From assembly GCA_964503085.1 (NCBI GenBank), contig CAZCYQ010000013.1:1-64000 (forward strand): 64,000 nucleotides of DNA, in the 5' to 3' direction. The DNA comes from Bin80 sp964503085. GTDB taxonomy: Bacteria; Bacteroidota; Rhodothermia; Rhodothermales; Bin80. A program made the translations under genes and the position numbers. Below the pieces are notes generated by a model, which saw nothing but the letters and a program-made list of their open reading frames with translations, was not told the origin of the DNA and searched no databases. Shown here piece by piece: positions 28,309 to 37,081 of this stretch (positions are counted from its first letter, which is position 1; each line of letters opens with the position of its first letter).

Positions 28309-31134
28309 TCACATGTTTATGACAACACCAACCCGTATTGAGCGGGGGGCATTGTTGTATATACGAAACGTTTGCACAGCAGCGAGCTCAGGGTTGTTGC
28401 TGTCTGGCAACGCGTACTCTATGTCTTCTCCGTTCTCGTAGCGACGCAATGTTTCGGAATCCAGAAAAACCCTGTTATAGTGAAATATGCGCGCATTAAA
28501 GAGGTTGAATATCTCAGCAAAGACATCCAGTTGTGCAATTCCTGCACGAATGGTTTTAGTGATCTTGAGATCGGTGTTGTGTTCCCAGGGGGTACGTTCT
28601 GTATTCAACTTGGCAAAGTTGTCACCCAATAACTCACTGGGCGTATACGGCCTGCCACTTCGGGAGTCATGAAGGAAGTTTATCCGAAAACTGCCTAACG
28701 GGTATCCGCCAGCGATCCTCGGCCCCCATTCCCGTGGAAGGTTAATCCCCGCAATCAACACAAGCGCATGTCTACGGTCAAAATTGAGAAGGATATCACG
28801 CGGACTGGGAGCTTGTGTCTGTTCATTGGTTTCGTCAATGATTGGACTGCGCCCCGTCGGGGTTGAATTCTTTCCGGTAGCTACAGAAAAATGATAGCGT
28901 ACGGATCCAGAAATAGTCCCCCTGCGCTTATTCAGGCGCAGACTGAAACCGCGGATGTTTGCGTAATCCCGATTTCCCAGTGACTCATAAAGATTATCGT
29001 TGGAGTCAATGTAGACTACACGTTGAATCAGGTTCTTAACATCCTTGTAGTATCCACTAACATCCAATGTGAACCCACGCGCTACTCCAAGCACCAAGCC
29101 GACATCATAGCTCTTGGTTTCCTCCGGCTTCAGGCGGGGATTACCGAGTCGTCTTGGTTCCACCGTGCCCAGGTTGTCGTTGAAGAGCGTTGTTCTGCTG
29201 CCAATCAGACTCTCCAGACCGGGGCGCTTGAGGTAGCTGCCATAATTGAGATGAAAGACTGCGCGCTCACTGATCGGAAATGAGAATCCAAGCCGCGGCT
29301 GCAGGCGTGCCACGATGGGAGTCTCTTCGGTCGCAGCGTTGGTTTCATTGATGAGTGCAGGGTTTTCAGGGTCTCTGAATGGAGAGAATTCGTCTGTGTA
29401 ATACTGCACATTCTGATCATAGAAATCAAAGCGCAGCCCCACATTTGTGATCATTCCCTGAAATTCCATCTTGTCCTGCACATAGATGGCTCCTTCATAC
29501 GGGCTGGCTTGAAAAAATTCCTGCACAGCACTGGATCGAGAAGAATGGTTCAGTCGATTCTCAACATTTATATCATACAGGTTACCTTGGACCCCCGCTT
29601 TAATTTCGTGATTATTGGAGATCTGGCTGTTAATGAAACCGACTGCGGAATATGTCCAAGATTGTTCGTCGAAAAAGTCATCGTCCATGACTCCGGTTCG
29701 GAACCCATCCTCCCAGTAGAGTCTTTCCCAGACAGATCCATCTGTGATATCATCGCGGAACCGGTCTGGATCAATCACATCTACGCCTTCGGTGAGCTTG
29801 GTCCGCATACCGTTCACAGTCAATTCGTAGTAGGTCCGATCATTGAGAACATGGGAGTAGACCAGCCCTATACCTGCACTTTTGTCCAGCACCTTATTCG
29901 CACCGATCACCCGATCGTAGACCCATCTATAAAAGCCGCCGGAAGAATTACTGAACTCCTGCTGGTATACGCTTCCATACATTCCACTCAACTTCAATTT
30001 CTTGCCGGGCCCGGGCTTCGTGACGAGATTGCCCATAACCTGCATTTGCCTATCGGCTTCCGGGGTTGGCAACATAGGCCACACCCTATTGATCTGGGTT
30101 GCTACAAAGAGGCGGTTGTTCTGTGAGATCGGACCACCGAGCGTAAAGTCGATGAGTGCATCCCACCGGTCGTCGTACTGATATCCGACATCACGATGTG
30201 TCCGGTGCCACAAGTCGTATGCGAGCTGTGCACCTTCCTCGGGATCAACCCTAGATCCAAAGCCACGACCTACTGCTCCTTGCCATCTTGGTTTGTCATC
30301 ATTTTCCGGGTCAGGCGCTTTCCACCACTCCAGGTTGTTCATCAGGCGGATGTACGGATTACTCGCCGGATCAAACACGCTTCCTCCGAAGTGCTTATAA
30401 TTGGGCGTGCGTGTACGAATTTCAGCCCGGCTGCTCCATGAGTCTCCTCCCTCCTTGGTAGAGATATTGATGACTCCACTCATAGCGTTGCCATATTCAG
30501 CCGCAAACCCACTGGTAATGACCTCTACTTCTTCAACTGCACTCAGCATGGGCGTGAAAGAGCGCGATGAGTTCAACGGATTCACGATCCCCATGCCAGC
30601 CAGCACATAGAGTTCTTCGTTTGACCGTCCACCTCTGAAATGTCCATCGTTCACTTCTGCCTGGAGTCCAAGCACGCCGGACAGGTCGGTAATGCCGGCA
30701 ATCTGTTCGACTTCTTCCGGGCGGATAATTTCTAGTGTGGCTGTCTGATCAACTTCTACATCCGGACGCACGGCAACCACAAGCAGTTCGTCGCCTTCGG
30801 TCGTAGACTCTTCAAGCACGAAATCCACGGTCGTTGTCTTATTGATATTAACGATGACCTCGGATTGAGTCACCGCCCGAAATCCAACAAAGGATGCTCG
30901 CACATCATAGGTGCCCGGCTCAACATTAAGAATAAAGAACCGCCCCTCCAGGTCTGTAGATGCCCCTCTGGTCGTGCCTGCAATAACCACGTTCACACTG
31001 ACCATTGCTTCCCCTGCTGCGTCCGTAACAATCCCCGTAATTTTACCGGATTGGGCACTTGCAGAGGCACCTGTTAAGAGGTGTACAAGGCCAAGCACCA
31101 CTACACACACAACACTTGAAACACGTTGTTTCAT
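28309..31134 (-). CDS. TonB-dependent receptor with carboxypeptidase-regulatory-like domain
   Basis: A 941-residue outer-membrane receptor. ATG at 31134 gives a good signal peptide (VCVVVLGLVHLLTGASASAQ); an in-frame GTG at 31146 would add four residues. After cleavage comes a carboxypeptidase-regulatory-like domain (about 30-120, GKITGIVTDAAGEAMVSVNV), then the plug (LSGVLGLQAEVNDGHFRGGR, ITSGFAAEYGNAMSGVINI) and a 22-strand barrel with a TonB-type C-terminal strand. It heads a leftward cluster with a T9SS protein, a PorV-like protein, a FadL-like barrel and a heparinase-like lyase. Import of alginate oligomers is the likely task given the locus. No SusD-like gene follows. Confidence 0.88.
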   Translation of the reverse strand: MKQRVSSVVCVVVLGLVHLLTGASASAQSGKITGIVTDAAGEAMVSVNVVIAGTTRGASTDLEGRFFILNVEPGTYDVRASFVGFRAVTQSEVIVNINKTTTVDFVLEESTTEGDELLVVAVRPDVEVDQTATLEIIRPEEVEQIAGITDLSGVLGLQAEVNDGHFRGGRSNEELYVLAGMGIVNPLNSSRSFTPMLSAVEEVEVITSGFAAEYGNAMSGVINISTKEGGDSWSSRAEIRTRTPNYKHFGGSVFDPASNPYIRLMNNLEWWKAPDPENDDKPRWQGAVGRGFGSRVDPEEGAQLAYDLWHRTHRDVGYQYDDRWDALIDFTLGGPISQNNRLFVATQINRVWPMLPTPEADRQMQVMGNLVTKPGPGKKLKLSGMYGSVYQQEFSNSSGGFYRWVYDRVIGANKVLDKSAGIGLVYSHVLNDRTYYELTVNGMRTKLTEGVDVIDPDRFRDDITDGSVWERLYWEDGFRTGVMDDDFFDEQSWTYSAVGFINSQISNNHEIKAGVQGNLYDINVENRLNHSSRSSAVQEFFQASPYEGAIYVQDKMEFQGMITNVGLRFDFYDQNVQYYTDEFSPFRDPENPALINETNAATEETPIVARLQPRLGFSFPISERAVFHLNYGSYLKRPGLESLIGSRTTLFNDNLGTVEPRRLGNPRLKPEETKSYDVGLVLGVARGFTLDVSGYYKDVKNLIQRVVYIDSNDNLYESLGNRDYANIRGFSLRLNKRRGTISGSVRYHFSVATGKNSTPTGRSPIIDETNEQTQAPSPRDILLNFDRRHALVLIAGINLPREWGPRIAGGYPLGSFRINFLHDSRSGRPYTPSELLGDNFAKLNTERTPWEHNTDLKITKTIRAGIAQLDVFAEIFNLFNARIFHYNRVFLDSETLRRYENGEDIEYALPDSNNPELAAVQTFRIYNNAPRSIRVGVVINM

Positions 31135-31146
31135 AACAGATCGCAC

Positions 31147-31680
31147 ATCATTATATGTAGGATGTCATACACATTTTAATCAATTCTGATCAAATATGCA
31201 ACTGATTAACGCATGAATATCGAATTACAACCACAGCAAAGCGAATTCGTGGTCCAGCGTTTGATGTCTGATCCGCTATCTGAGACAATTTAGGTCGGCC
31301 GGACCAAAAAGAACAGCAGATTTGCCCAGCGTAATTCGTGCTGGCAACAATAATGCTTTGAGGGGACTATCCTGTAAGTCCAATGGCTAGGGCCTACTGC
31401 CTTACCCAAGGTGATCAAATTGGATCAGACTGATCGATGAAGGGGCTCCTGAACCAAGGAAGTAGAAACATCCGGGAGATTAAATCTCTGTCTATACTCT
31501 GATCCAGACCTCTTAATATGAGGCGAAGTCACCCGAGGGGCGGCCGGGCTTTGAGTGAAAACAGCACACAACGATATATCCACGGCCTGAAATGGGAGGC
31601 TGCGTGCCCTTACCAAATAGAAAACGGGGGAACTGTACCAGCTGCCTGCGCGGAAGATACTTCCGGCGAGGTCCGCCAAA
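31147..31680. other. Intergenic stretch between the receptor operon and rpsU
   Basis: About 530 bases with no supportable gene. It contains the degenerate palindrome at 31156-31171 close to the receptor gene. A short CGGAAG/CTTCCG hairpin near 31656-31670 lies downstream of rpsU but lacks a T-run on the rpsU strand, so I do not call it a terminator. Confidence 0.45.
31156..31171. promoter_or_regulatory. Degenerate operator-like palindrome upstream of the TonB-dependent receptor
   Basis: TGTAGGATGTCATACA is an imperfect dyad (12 of 16 positions symmetric) 22 bases upstream of the receptor start. Its right part, TCATACA, and left TGTA resemble the arms of the perfect palindrome at 19045-19068. 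This would place the receptor operon under the same regulator as the lyases. Similarity is loose and could be chance. Confidence 0.3.
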
Positions 31681-31887
31681 CTAGTAGCGGCGGTTGTGCA
31701 TCCTTGCGTTACGAGCCGCTTTTTCTTCAGCGATCCGTCGCTCCTCAGAGGGCTTGGTGAAAGCCATGTTCTGTCGATGCAACCGCAACACCCGACTGCG
31801 GTTGACTGTGCGCTTAAAGCGCCGAAGAGCCCGGTCAATGTTCTCCTTATCCTTGACCTTAACGCCGATGCCAATATGAAATGCCAA
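31681..31887 (-). CDS. rpsU: 30S ribosomal protein bS21
   Basis: A 68-residue basic protein with the bS21 core KDKENIDRALRRFKRTVNRS and the Lys/Arg-rich tail KPSEERRIAEEKAARNARMH. bS21 joins the 30S subunit near the 3' end of 16S rRNA, and in Bacteroidota it helps hide the anti-Shine-Dalgarno sequence. The only plausible start is TTG at 31887; the next in-frame start candidates would cut the conserved GVKVKDKENID segment. Length is normal for the family. It stands alone, oriented leftward, with no operon partner. Confidence 0.88.
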   Translation of the reverse strand: MAFHIGIGVKVKDKENIDRALRRFKRTVNRSRVLRLHRQNMAFTKPSEERRIAEEKAARNARMHNRRY

Positions 31888-32203
31888 CTGACTAACCTAT
31901 GATTTATTGAGAATGCGAAACCTAACAGGCCGGTGTTTTATTGTACATATACTGACTTGTTCCTTGGAAACAATTATTGGACGCCTTACTACCCAAATTC
32001 AGACGGACCCCATCTTTTTTGCAGAAGCGCTATTGTTCATGATCTGAGTGAAATTAGAGGCTTCGTGTATCCTGGAGTCCACCTGCTCATAATCCGACCG
32101 GCGTTAACGAGTCTTTTAGGTTCCGTTTTGCCGGTTTGGTTCTAATTCCCCGACTCATACTAACAGATTGTGAGCCATCCGGCTTTGGGTTGAAGTGGAT
32201 GCA
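31888..32203. other. Intergenic stretch, no gene seen
   Basis: About 315 bases between rpsU and the FadL-like barrel gene, both leftward. No coding region, RNA or strong hairpin is visible. It must hold the rpsU promoter, but I cannot name it. Confidence 0.45.
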
Positions 32204-33808
32204 CTAGAATTTCCAGGCAAGTCCAAGTACAACTACATCTTTGGTCAGTGATTCATCTATCTGAACCTGCGCATCCTGCCTTGGCCCTCCTGCATCCGAC
32301 GGGTAAGCATGCCAGTAGTCTTCGGTAACCACTCTCTGTACACCGAGATCCATACGAACTCTGTCCGTGAATCGGAATCCAAATCCGAGCGACGCAGCAG
32401 TAAGTTCTCCCGGTTCTAGGGTGTCAGAGACTACGCTTTCCAGTACGCTGGAATCGTATGGAGCCGGACGAGCGGCAACGCCTCCCCGAATACTAAACCT
32501 GCCAATCTCCCACTCAGCACCTAAGGCAACATTAATCGCCATTTCGTACGTGTCCGCAATATCGCGATTTGCTTCACGAAAAAGATCTCCTAGATCATCT
32601 GAACTTAGCTTAAGCCTTCCCCAGTCAACGAGCTCTGCTTCCGCGGTAAGCGTAAACGATCCGCTAGAAAACTGTAGCCCTGCACCTAAACGCCACGGCG
32701 AACGCAATGAGTACTCAAAGTAACCACTGCCAACATCATCACTGAGTTCTCCGTAGCTGAGTTCACCTCCGACATCAAATCGTGTAACGAACTGCTCTCC
32801 ATAGCTCTCCTCTATGTAGGTCCAGGTCGGAGATTCAAATGTAACTCCAAGACGGAATGCCCTGCCTAGTTTTGTGCTGATACCGGCCCGAAAATTGAAT
32901 CCAGCCATGTCGCTCCGTAATCGCTGCTCATAGCTGAGCTCGTCAAAGCCCTGCAATAGGCTGCCATCGTCGAGAAGTACATCGTAATGCTCTCCTGTAT
33001 TCTCGTTAAAGATATCCCTCTCCATGAACCTGTAATCGAAACTGTAGTGACCAAGGATCAAATTTGCAGAAACACCGACCATCATATCCTTGGTTGCCTG
33101 CCAAGCCACTGCCCCGGTAGCTTCATATAAACTCCCCTCTTCCGTCACATCCCCCGACTGCTCTATTGCGGTGCCAGGTACGACGGCTTCAAAGAACGGA
33201 TACTCACCCTGTAAATAGAGGTCTTGATAGTACTCAAATATTCCGGCATTGAAGGCCGCAAATGGCAGATCGTTCAGTTCTTCAAGATTACCATTTTCGT
33301 CTATCTTGTATTCATTATCGAATGGCAGGAAAGACGAGGAGATCGTACTGTTAGCGTTCACCCCAGAAAAGTTCAATGCACGCGTAAAATCACGCACCCG
33401 ACTAACGCCAAGCCCGGCAACCAGCGACCCTTGCGTTACAGGAACATCATACAGAACACCGATATTTCCTAGCCCCGACCGCTCGACAGTTGACCTATTG
33501 TTGTCGAGTCTTAGCCCTTCGGTATAGAGGTCGTTGGCAATATCACTTCCCCTAATGGATATGTTAAATCGTGAGTCCGTGATGTATCCAATTCCTGCTG
33601 GATTACTGTGCAAGGCACTGAAGTCTCCGATCCCCACAAAACCGCGCGTGGACGTTCCAGTCATACGTGCGCCTACAGATAATTCTCGCTGACTGAATCT
33701 CAGGGCATCAGCAGCAGTTTGTGCGCTGGCCGAAGACACTGTAATCGTCATGATAGCTATCATGCTACCCATGAAAACTCTGATGATGTTACTGTTCAGC
33801 TGTTTCAT
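32204..33808 (-). CDS. FadL/OmpP1-like outer-membrane transport protein
   Basis: A 534-residue barrel protein with signal peptide (about 1-29, VSSASAQ). The mature start ADALRFSQRELSVGARMTG is followed by FVGIGDFSALHSNPAGIGYI, the NPAG motif of OmpP1/FadL proteins, and the protein ends in VVLGLAWKF with a terminal Phe. FadL relatives move hydrophobic compounds such as fatty acids across the outer membrane. It has no evident operon partner; the next gene leftward is rpsU, the next upstream a repeat lipoprotein. Confidence 0.8.
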   Translation of the reverse strand: MKQLNSNIIRVFMGSMIAIMTITVSSASAQTAADALRFSQRELSVGARMTGTSTRGFVGIGDFSALHSNPAGIGYITDSRFNISIRGSDIANDLYTEGLRLDNNRSTVERSGLGNIGVLYDVPVTQGSLVAGLGVSRVRDFTRALNFSGVNANSTISSSFLPFDNEYKIDENGNLEELNDLPFAAFNAGIFEYYQDLYLQGEYPFFEAVVPGTAIEQSGDVTEEGSLYEATGAVAWQATKDMMVGVSANLILGHYSFDYRFMERDIFNENTGEHYDVLLDDGSLLQGFDELSYEQRLRSDMAGFNFRAGISTKLGRAFRLGVTFESPTWTYIEESYGEQFVTRFDVGGELSYGELSDDVGSGYFEYSLRSPWRLGAGLQFSSGSFTLTAEAELVDWGRLKLSSDDLGDLFREANRDIADTYEMAINVALGAEWEIGRFSIRGGVAARPAPYDSSVLESVVSDTLEPGELTAASLGFGFRFTDRVRMDLGVQRVVTEDYWHAYPSDAGGPRQDAQVQIDESLTKDVVVLGLAWKF

Positions 33809-33933
33809 TGTAAGAAATGTATGCTTGGTGATTGTTTATGACACATACGTCCCCTATCCCTCTCTGGGTTCTGTGTTTGGCAAATTCGCTCACTAATGTT
33901 CCTCGAGTGTCCCTACTCCTCTATCCAATGGGC

Positions 33934-35409
33934 CTAGTTTCCCCCTCGGCGGGACGAAGAACCACTGCCTGAACTTCTCGCGGGCGCCCTGGAATTACTA
34001 CTGCTTCGCGGTGTCGAGCGGGTCGTAGGCGTCGAACGGCTGCTGCCCGAGCTGCGTGTGCGCGGCGTTGAACGGGTCGTGGGCGTTGAACGACTACTGC
34101 TGCCCGAACTGCGTGTACGCGGCGTTGAACGGGTCGTGGGCGTAGAACGACTACTGCTGCCCGAACTGCGTGTACGCGGCGTTGAGCGTGTTGTCGGCGT
34201 TGAACGACTGCTGCCGCCCGAACTGCGCGTGCGCGGCGTTGAACGCGTCGTGGGTGTTGAGCGGCTGCTGCCCGAACTGCGTGTACGCGGCGTCGAACGC
34301 GTCGTGGGTGTTGAGCGGCTGCTGCCCGAACTGCGTGTGCGCGGCGTTGAACGCGTCGTGGGTGTTGAGCGGCTGCTGCCCGAACTGCGTGTACGCGGCG
34401 TTGAGCGTGTCGTCGGCGTAGATCGTGTGGTACCACGTGTACGCGGTGTTGAACTTGTCCTGGGCACCGAACGTGTAGTATTACGTGTCGTCGGAGTTGA
34501 GCGTGTGGTACCACGTGTACGCGGTGTCGAACTTGTCGTAGGTACCGAGCGTGTGGTTCCGCGTGTACGCTGAGTTGACCTTGTCGTAGACGCTGAGCGG
34601 GTAGCGCTGCCACTTGACGTGCTGCGTACAACCCCGCCACGCGTCCGTGAAGGTTCTGTTTCAGTACCTGCGCGCTGCACACCACGCAAGGTGCTGCCAC
34701 CTGCCACTACTCCGCTACGGGTTCGGCTCCTAGCCAGTGCACTTGCGCCCTTGCCTCGACTGCTCAAGGCGTTGCGCTGGCCAACACGTAAGTCATCACC
34801 GGCGATCTCATAGCGTCCCCTTGACGCTACGCCGCCGCGCCCGATACGCGCCCCCCGCGGACCATAGTGATGAACCGACCGGCCATTCCCGTAGACCCAA
34901 GGCGAATTGTACCATCCACCACCGTACCATCCACCGCCATACCATCCACCATGATATCCACCGGCGTAGAAATAGGGATCATACCGATAAGGATGATGCC
35001 AACCATATCCAAATGGTGACCCATAAAACGATCTACCCCAGCCAAAACTCAGATACAAACTAGACCGACCATACCAGAAATCATCGTAGAACGGATCATA
35101 CCAGTAGGGATCATAATACGGATCTATAACCGTGTACGGATACCCATAAAATGTAGAGAAATGCCTGCGATAACGAAAGGTCCGGGGAGAATAGTGGTCG
35201 TAGTAGCCATCGTAGTAGTAATTGTCAACCACCACGCTGTCCCCATAAGGTGTATCATACTCCGTGATCTCCTGATAATCAGGCTCTCTCTCGAAATACC
35301 CGACGCCCAACTGTGTGTAGCACCCCGCAGTCAATAACAGGATACCCAAAACCGGGCTGAACCGTAAGAAAGCTTTACCATTCACGAACTTGTGCGAATA
35401 CTCTGTCAT
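33934..35409 (-). CDS. Tyr/Gly-rich lipoprotein with Arg/Ser/Thr repeat tail
   Basis: A 491-residue protein with a lipoprotein signal (LGILLLTAGC, lipidated Cys near residue 30). Residues about 40-190 are extremely rich in Tyr, Trp, Gly, Pro and Asp (YYYDGYYDHY, YYDPYWYDPFYDDFWYG, GGWYGGGWYGGGWY). From about 260 on the chain becomes an Arg/Ser/Thr/Pro repeat, with eight copies of STPTTRSTPR spaced 18-19 residues apart and older variants before them; the end is again Ser/Arg/Gly-rich. No enzyme domain is visible. Such composition suggests an unfolded, strongly basic surface or periplasmic polymer-binding tail. The function is unknown. No stop interrupts the repeats, and the lipobox makes a real gene likely. 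Confidence 0.7.
   Translation of the reverse strand: MTEYSHKFVNGKAFLRFSPVLGILLLTAGCYTQLGVGYFEREPDYQEITEYDTPYGDSVVVDNYYYDGYYDHYSPRTFRYRRHFSTFYGYPYTVIDPYYDPYWYDPFYDDFWYGRSSLYLSFGWGRSFYGSPFGYGWHHPYRYDPYFYAGGYHGGWYGGGWYGGGWYNSPWVYGNGRSVHHYGPRGARIGRGGVASRGRYEIAGDDLRVGQRNALSSRGKGASALARSRTRSGVVAGGSTLRGVQRAGTETEPSRTRGGVVRSTSSGSATRSASTTRSTQRTRGTTRSVPTTSSTPRTRGTTRSTPTTRNTTRSVPRTSSTPRTRGTTRSTPTTRSTPRTRSSGSSRSTPTTRSTPRTRSSGSSRSTPTTRSTPRTRSSGSSRSTPTTRSTPRTRSSGGSSRSTPTTRSTPRTRSSGSSSRSTPTTRSTPRTRSSGSSSRSTPTTRSTPRTRSSGSSRSTPTTRSTPRSSSNSRAPARSSGSGSSSRRGGN
34006..34446 (-). repeat. Tandem 54-57-bp coding repeats
   Basis: Eight copies of a unit encoding SSGSSRSTPTTRSTPRTR, with small insertions of one Ser or Gly codon (54 or 57 bp per unit). 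They form the tail of the lipoprotein at 33934-35409. Copies differ mainly at synonymous third positions, which suggests selection on the protein or recent expansion. Boundaries are approximate. Confidence 0.8.
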
Positions 35410-36024
35410 GGGATCGGCGGTTTATACCTGATACGGAAAATAACGCGTTTTTTTAGTGTTTGGTCCCCCTTTGATACTTAGACGCCATTTGTACCTGAAA
35501 GGTAGCATTTTGTCCTGCCTATACTAGCTGCAAATATCGGACCATTGTAACAGGTAGGCTAAAACTTGTTTAGATGAGGAACACATTATTGATTGGGATT
35601 CACCTGCTACACGCCCATGCCATGCGCTACTCACAACTCCACTTTTGTGTGTCAAAGAGACTGAATGCCCGCACCTAACCGTGGGGTACCCTGTTAATCG
35701 TTGCCCATCGAGAGAGACCATACAGAAAAGAGTGTCACTTCTTCACTTTCTTACACGCTCCATTTTTGTTGCGAATAAGCGGAATCTGATACAAATCCGT
35801 TCGTGACATTTCAATAGGTATCCCACCGTTCACAAACAAACAGACCTGCATTTGGTAAACCCGCCGAGGCATCAGGTTGGATGATGAAACAGTAAGCGCC
35901 GGGCGAGCATGCGGTTCTGCGCATTGCATTCGCGCGTTTGCCCGGTCCAAAAAACGTGAGGACTGGGTCTATAATTTCCTGCTGTTGCTGCATTAGAGTA
36001 ACTACAATCGCACAAATCAAGCAC
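35410..36024. other. Divergent intergenic region
   Basis: About 615 bases between the leftward repeat lipoprotein gene and the rightward aldo/keto reductase gene. A TACCT/AGGTA hairpin with loop GAA lies near 35491-35503. A minus-strand frame at about 35735-35950 is open, but its sequence resembles nothing I know. Promoters of both genes must lie here. Confidence 0.4.
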
Positions 36025-36996
36025 ATGAATTATCGAACATTGGGTCGAACGGGGCTTTCCGTAAGCGAAATCGGTTACGGGATGTGGGGCATGGCGGGCT
36101 GGACAGGCTCAGAAGACGCGCAGTCCATGCAGTCCTTGCAGCGGGCGGTTGACCTCGGATGTACCTTTTTTGATACAGCCTGGGCATATGGTGAAGGGCA
36201 CAGCGAAGAACTACTGGGTAAACTTGTGCGCGCCAATCCGGACAAACGTCTCTACACGGCTTCCAAAGTGCCGCCCAAGAATCGCGCCTGGCCTAGCCGC
36301 CGCAAACATACACTTGAAGACTGCTATCCCCCAAGCTACGTCCGTGAATATATTGAACGAAGCCTCCAGAACACTGGCCTAGAACAACTGGATGTAATGC
36401 AGCTACACACATGGGAAGACTCATGGCTACAAGATGATCGGTGGGTCCAGGAACTGCAACGATCCAAAAATGATGGACAGATCAACGCCATCGGTATCAG
36501 TCTTAACCGCTGGGAACCGTGGAATGGAATACAGGCCGTACGCAGCGGGCTCGTGGACTGTGTACAGGTGATTTACAACATCTTTGATCAAAACCCCATA
36601 GATGAGCTTTTTCCTGCCTGCCAGGAACACAATGTCGGCGTCATCGCCCGAGTACCCTTTGATGAGGGCACTCTGACCGGCAATATCACACTCAATTCCA
36701 CATGGCCCACGGGGGATTGGCGAAATACTTACTTTGTTGAAGAGAATCTGCGCAGTAGCGTAGCACATGTGGAACCGTTACGGCCTTTAGTACCCCCAGA
36801 TAGTACCATGCCTGAAATGGCCCTCCGTTTTATCCTGAGCGACCCCATCGTTAGCACAACGATACCGGGGATGCGCAAGTTACACCATGTGGAAGCAAAC
36901 ATAGCCGCCAGTGATAGAGGCCCCCTGGAATCATCACTGCTCGAAGCTTTGTATACGCACCGGTGGGACCGCGAACCAACTTCCTGGTCCCAATAA
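36025..36996 (+). CDS. Aldo/keto reductase
   Basis: A 323-residue (beta/alpha)8 NADPH-dependent oxidoreductase. ATG at 36025 starts the classic entry MNYRTLGRTGLSVSEIGYG. The catalytic tetrad is visible: Asp and Tyr in FFDTAWAYGEGHSEELLG (about 48-65), Lys in TASKVPP, His in DVMQLHTW. The C-terminal cofactor segment is IVSTTIPGMRKLHHVEANI. Substrate unknown; sugar or uronate derivatives are common for this group, but there is no close link to the alginate locus. A TonB-dependent receptor gene follows 85 bases downstream. Confidence 0.87.
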   Translation: MNYRTLGRTGLSVSEIGYGMWGMAGWTGSEDAQSMQSLQRAVDLGCTFFDTAWAYGEGHSEELLGKLVRANPDKRLYTASKVPPKNRAWPSRRKHTLEDCYPPSYVREYIERSLQNTGLEQLDVMQLHTWEDSWLQDDRWVQELQRSKNDGQINAIGISLNRWEPWNGIQAVRSGLVDCVQVIYNIFDQNPIDELFPACQEHNVGVIARVPFDEGTLTGNITLNSTWPTGDWRNTYFVEENLRSSVAHVEPLRPLVPPDSTMPEMALRFILSDPIVSTTIPGMRKLHHVEANIAASDRGPLESSLLEALYTHRWDREPTSWSQ

Positions 36997-37081
36997 CCCA
37001 TCCCGTCTCCGTACAGACTACTATCTGCGCTGTTGCTACCTCGCTAAACTACTGGTCATTACCGGTCATGCCGTGCGTGGT

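Noticed and set aside
34006..34446. Possible CRISPR array
   Set aside because: Repeats are contiguous and coding, with no unique spacers and no cas genes.
33921..34700. Long open frames on both strands (259 aa minus, 171 aa plus) rich in Arg/Val repeats
   Set aside because: They are out-of-frame readings of the lipoprotein repeat array; a repeated unit without stops in one frame keeps the others open too. Only the frame with the lipobox is supported.
35735..35950. Small basic minus-strand frame
   Set aside because: No recognisable family and no neighbour context; kept only as part of the intergenic note.
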